This document shows positions 62,937 through 64,000 of a stretch of 64,000 nt of DNA, piece by piece (within the stretch, counting starts at the first letter, position 1; each line of letters starts with the position of its first letter). The position numbers were made by a program, and so were the translations under genes. The notes beneath the pieces were generated by a model. It did no database searches and had not been told where the DNA came from. It saw nothing but the letters and a program-made list of their open reading frames with translations. The DNA is from Heterotrichella gracilis (Eukaryota; Sar; Xanthophyceae; Tribonematales; Xanthonemataceae): positions 62,001 through 126,000 of the forward strand of contig JAULBX010005998.1 in the NCBI GenBank assembly GCA_032358255.1, given 5' to 3'.

Positions 62937-64000
62937 TCATGCCCCATGGAGAGGGCACATGATGTACTTCCGGGTGAGCTGGCGGGTGCCTGGGGGCTTG
63001 CACCTGTCAGAAACGAACAAGGAGGGACGATCAGAAATAGCTGCCTCAGTCGCCTCTGGTTGGTATATACGCGCCATGGTGCAATGTGGCTCTCATCTTT
63101 GTTTTAACCTATTACTTTGGAACATGCAAGCGCACATTGGCCCAGCATCCAAATGGACCCACAGCCTCACCTGATGTGGTACCCCCTGGCGCACCCCACA
63201 CACTGCACCATGGGGATCCCGTCTCCAGACGCCCCGCACGCCGCGCAGTAGTGCACCGGGCATCGGAACGCCCTCCCGCCCTTGCTCAGCGTGGCCAGCC
63301 CGTTGCTAGCCAAGCACTCGCGGTGGTAGTGCCTGAAGCAGCCCCGCATGCAGCACTTCTCAAGGGGGGGAGAGTGGGGGTGGGGTGGGAGTGAGCAGGC
63401 TGAGCAGCCGTGGGTGGCTGTGGCGCAGGCGGGGCAGGTGGGGGCGGGGCGCGAGGGGTGTGGGGAGCAGCAGGCGGTGTGGAAGGTGCGCATGCAGGCG
63501 CCAGCGCATGTCCAGAAGCCGGTTTCAGAGCCTGCGGAAACAAATGAGGTTGTAAATTACACCTGTGTGCATCCATTTTTTTGCTGCAGCTCAGGATGCT
63601 GCTATAAACAAAATGAGCACATCTTCCTTTCCTTTTCCAACATGGTGGCTGTGCTGGAAGTTAAGGACCTTGTTGTCAGGAGAAGCGATTTCCAAGTCTG
63701 GAAGTTGCGGTTGAGCGCTGGCCTGGCTGCAGTGCTGACAATCATGCAATCAACCCCAATCCCCAACTAATATCCCCACTTGCATGCAATCCCCACCTGG
63801 TATCCCCGCTTGCATGCAGGTGAAGCACAGCACTGCCTCCTCGACCAGGGGCTGGCGCTTGGGAGCCCGGGGGTATGACACTGGCGCCACACGGGGAAGG
63901 CCCAGGTAAGCACCACCAGTACTGCCTGGTGTTGCTGCTGTGGCCATGGACCAAGGGGGAAGGGGTGTCATGGCGTGAAGGGGAGGGAAGGGGTATGCAG
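62937..64000 (-). CDS. PHD-finger protein, C-terminal part (NSD/EDM2-like), cut by window edge
   Basis: Three exons are visible: 63797 to at least 63971 (continuing beyond or near the window edge), 63171-63531 and 62937-63003. The first two join as VLCFTCMQAGIPG plus SETGFWTCAGACMRTFHTACC, a PHD finger with Cys pairs and the FH..C end. It is followed by CPACATATHGCSAC, CCMRGCFRHYHRECLA and FRCPVHYCAACGASGD, then MVQCVGCARGYHIRC and a final IMCPLHGA. Repeated zinc-binding units of this type occur in NSD methyltransferases and in plant EDM2, where they read histone marks. The SET or other domain that would decide the subfamily lies outside the window. The stop directly after PLHGA makes this the C-terminus; a longer splice form cannot be excluded. 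Confidence 0.78.
63766..63820. repeat. Imperfect tandem duplication across a splice donor
   Basis: The stretch around TATCCCCACTTGCATGCA is repeated as TATCCCCGCTTGCATGCA about 30 bases on, so one copy lies in the intron and one covers the end of the PHD exon. Confidence 0.6.

Overview
The window is nuclear DNA of a eukaryote, most likely a chlorophycean green alga of the Volvocales/Haematococcus type. Every recognisable gene is split by many short GT-AG introns. Secreted and membrane proteins are proline- and cysteine-rich in the algal cell-wall style. Short plant-type telomere motifs (TTTAGGG/CCCTAAA) are scattered through introns and spacers, whereas the Chlamydomonas reinhardtii clade uses TTTTAGGG. 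The lineage is inferred from these traits; the species cannot be fixed from the sequence alone. Eleven of the twelve gene models below were built by hand from splice sites, reading-frame phase and homology. The nine multi-exon models that lie wholly inside the window with secure splice sites sum to an exact multiple of three and end on a stop.

Layout from left to right. (1) 256-4939 (+): 3' part of a cysteine-rich secreted-protein gene (copy A). (2) 5617-9798 (-): Golgi-type type II membrane protein joining a GT8-like glycosyltransferase region to a DUF3431 domain. (3) 12226-14575 (-): Rab24-like GTPase. (4) 15855-17139 (+): HINT, a histidine-triad nucleotide hydrolase. (5) 17962-19878 (-): RRP15, a 60S ribosome-biogenesis factor. 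(6) 21283-26268 (-): SLY1, the Sec1/Munc18 protein of ER-Golgi SNARE fusion. (7) 27373-49170 (-): a head-to-tail array of four paralogous TKL-type protein kinases, each ending in a Cys-Cys-aliphatic-aliphatic-Gln box that looks like a farnesylation (CaaX) signal. (8) 51017-56475 (-): complete, inverted paralogue of gene 1 (copy B) with a signal peptide. (9) 57384-61957 (+): proline-rich single-pass membrane protein with a long cytoplasmic tail. (10) 62937-64000 (-): C-terminal part of a PHD-finger chromatin protein, cut by the window edge.

How they may work together. Genes 2-6 are housekeeping genes of secretion, membrane traffic, nucleotide metabolism and ribosome assembly, with no obvious joint function. 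The right half is more suggestive: putatively lipid-anchored kinases sit beside secreted cysteine-rich proteins and a wall-type proline-rich membrane protein. A cell-wall or matrix sensing cluster is a reasonable but unproven reading. The kinase array is the most interesting part. It shows recent tandem duplication, copy-specific intron differences, and a duplicated catalytic-loop exon that is intact in one copy and decayed in the other three.
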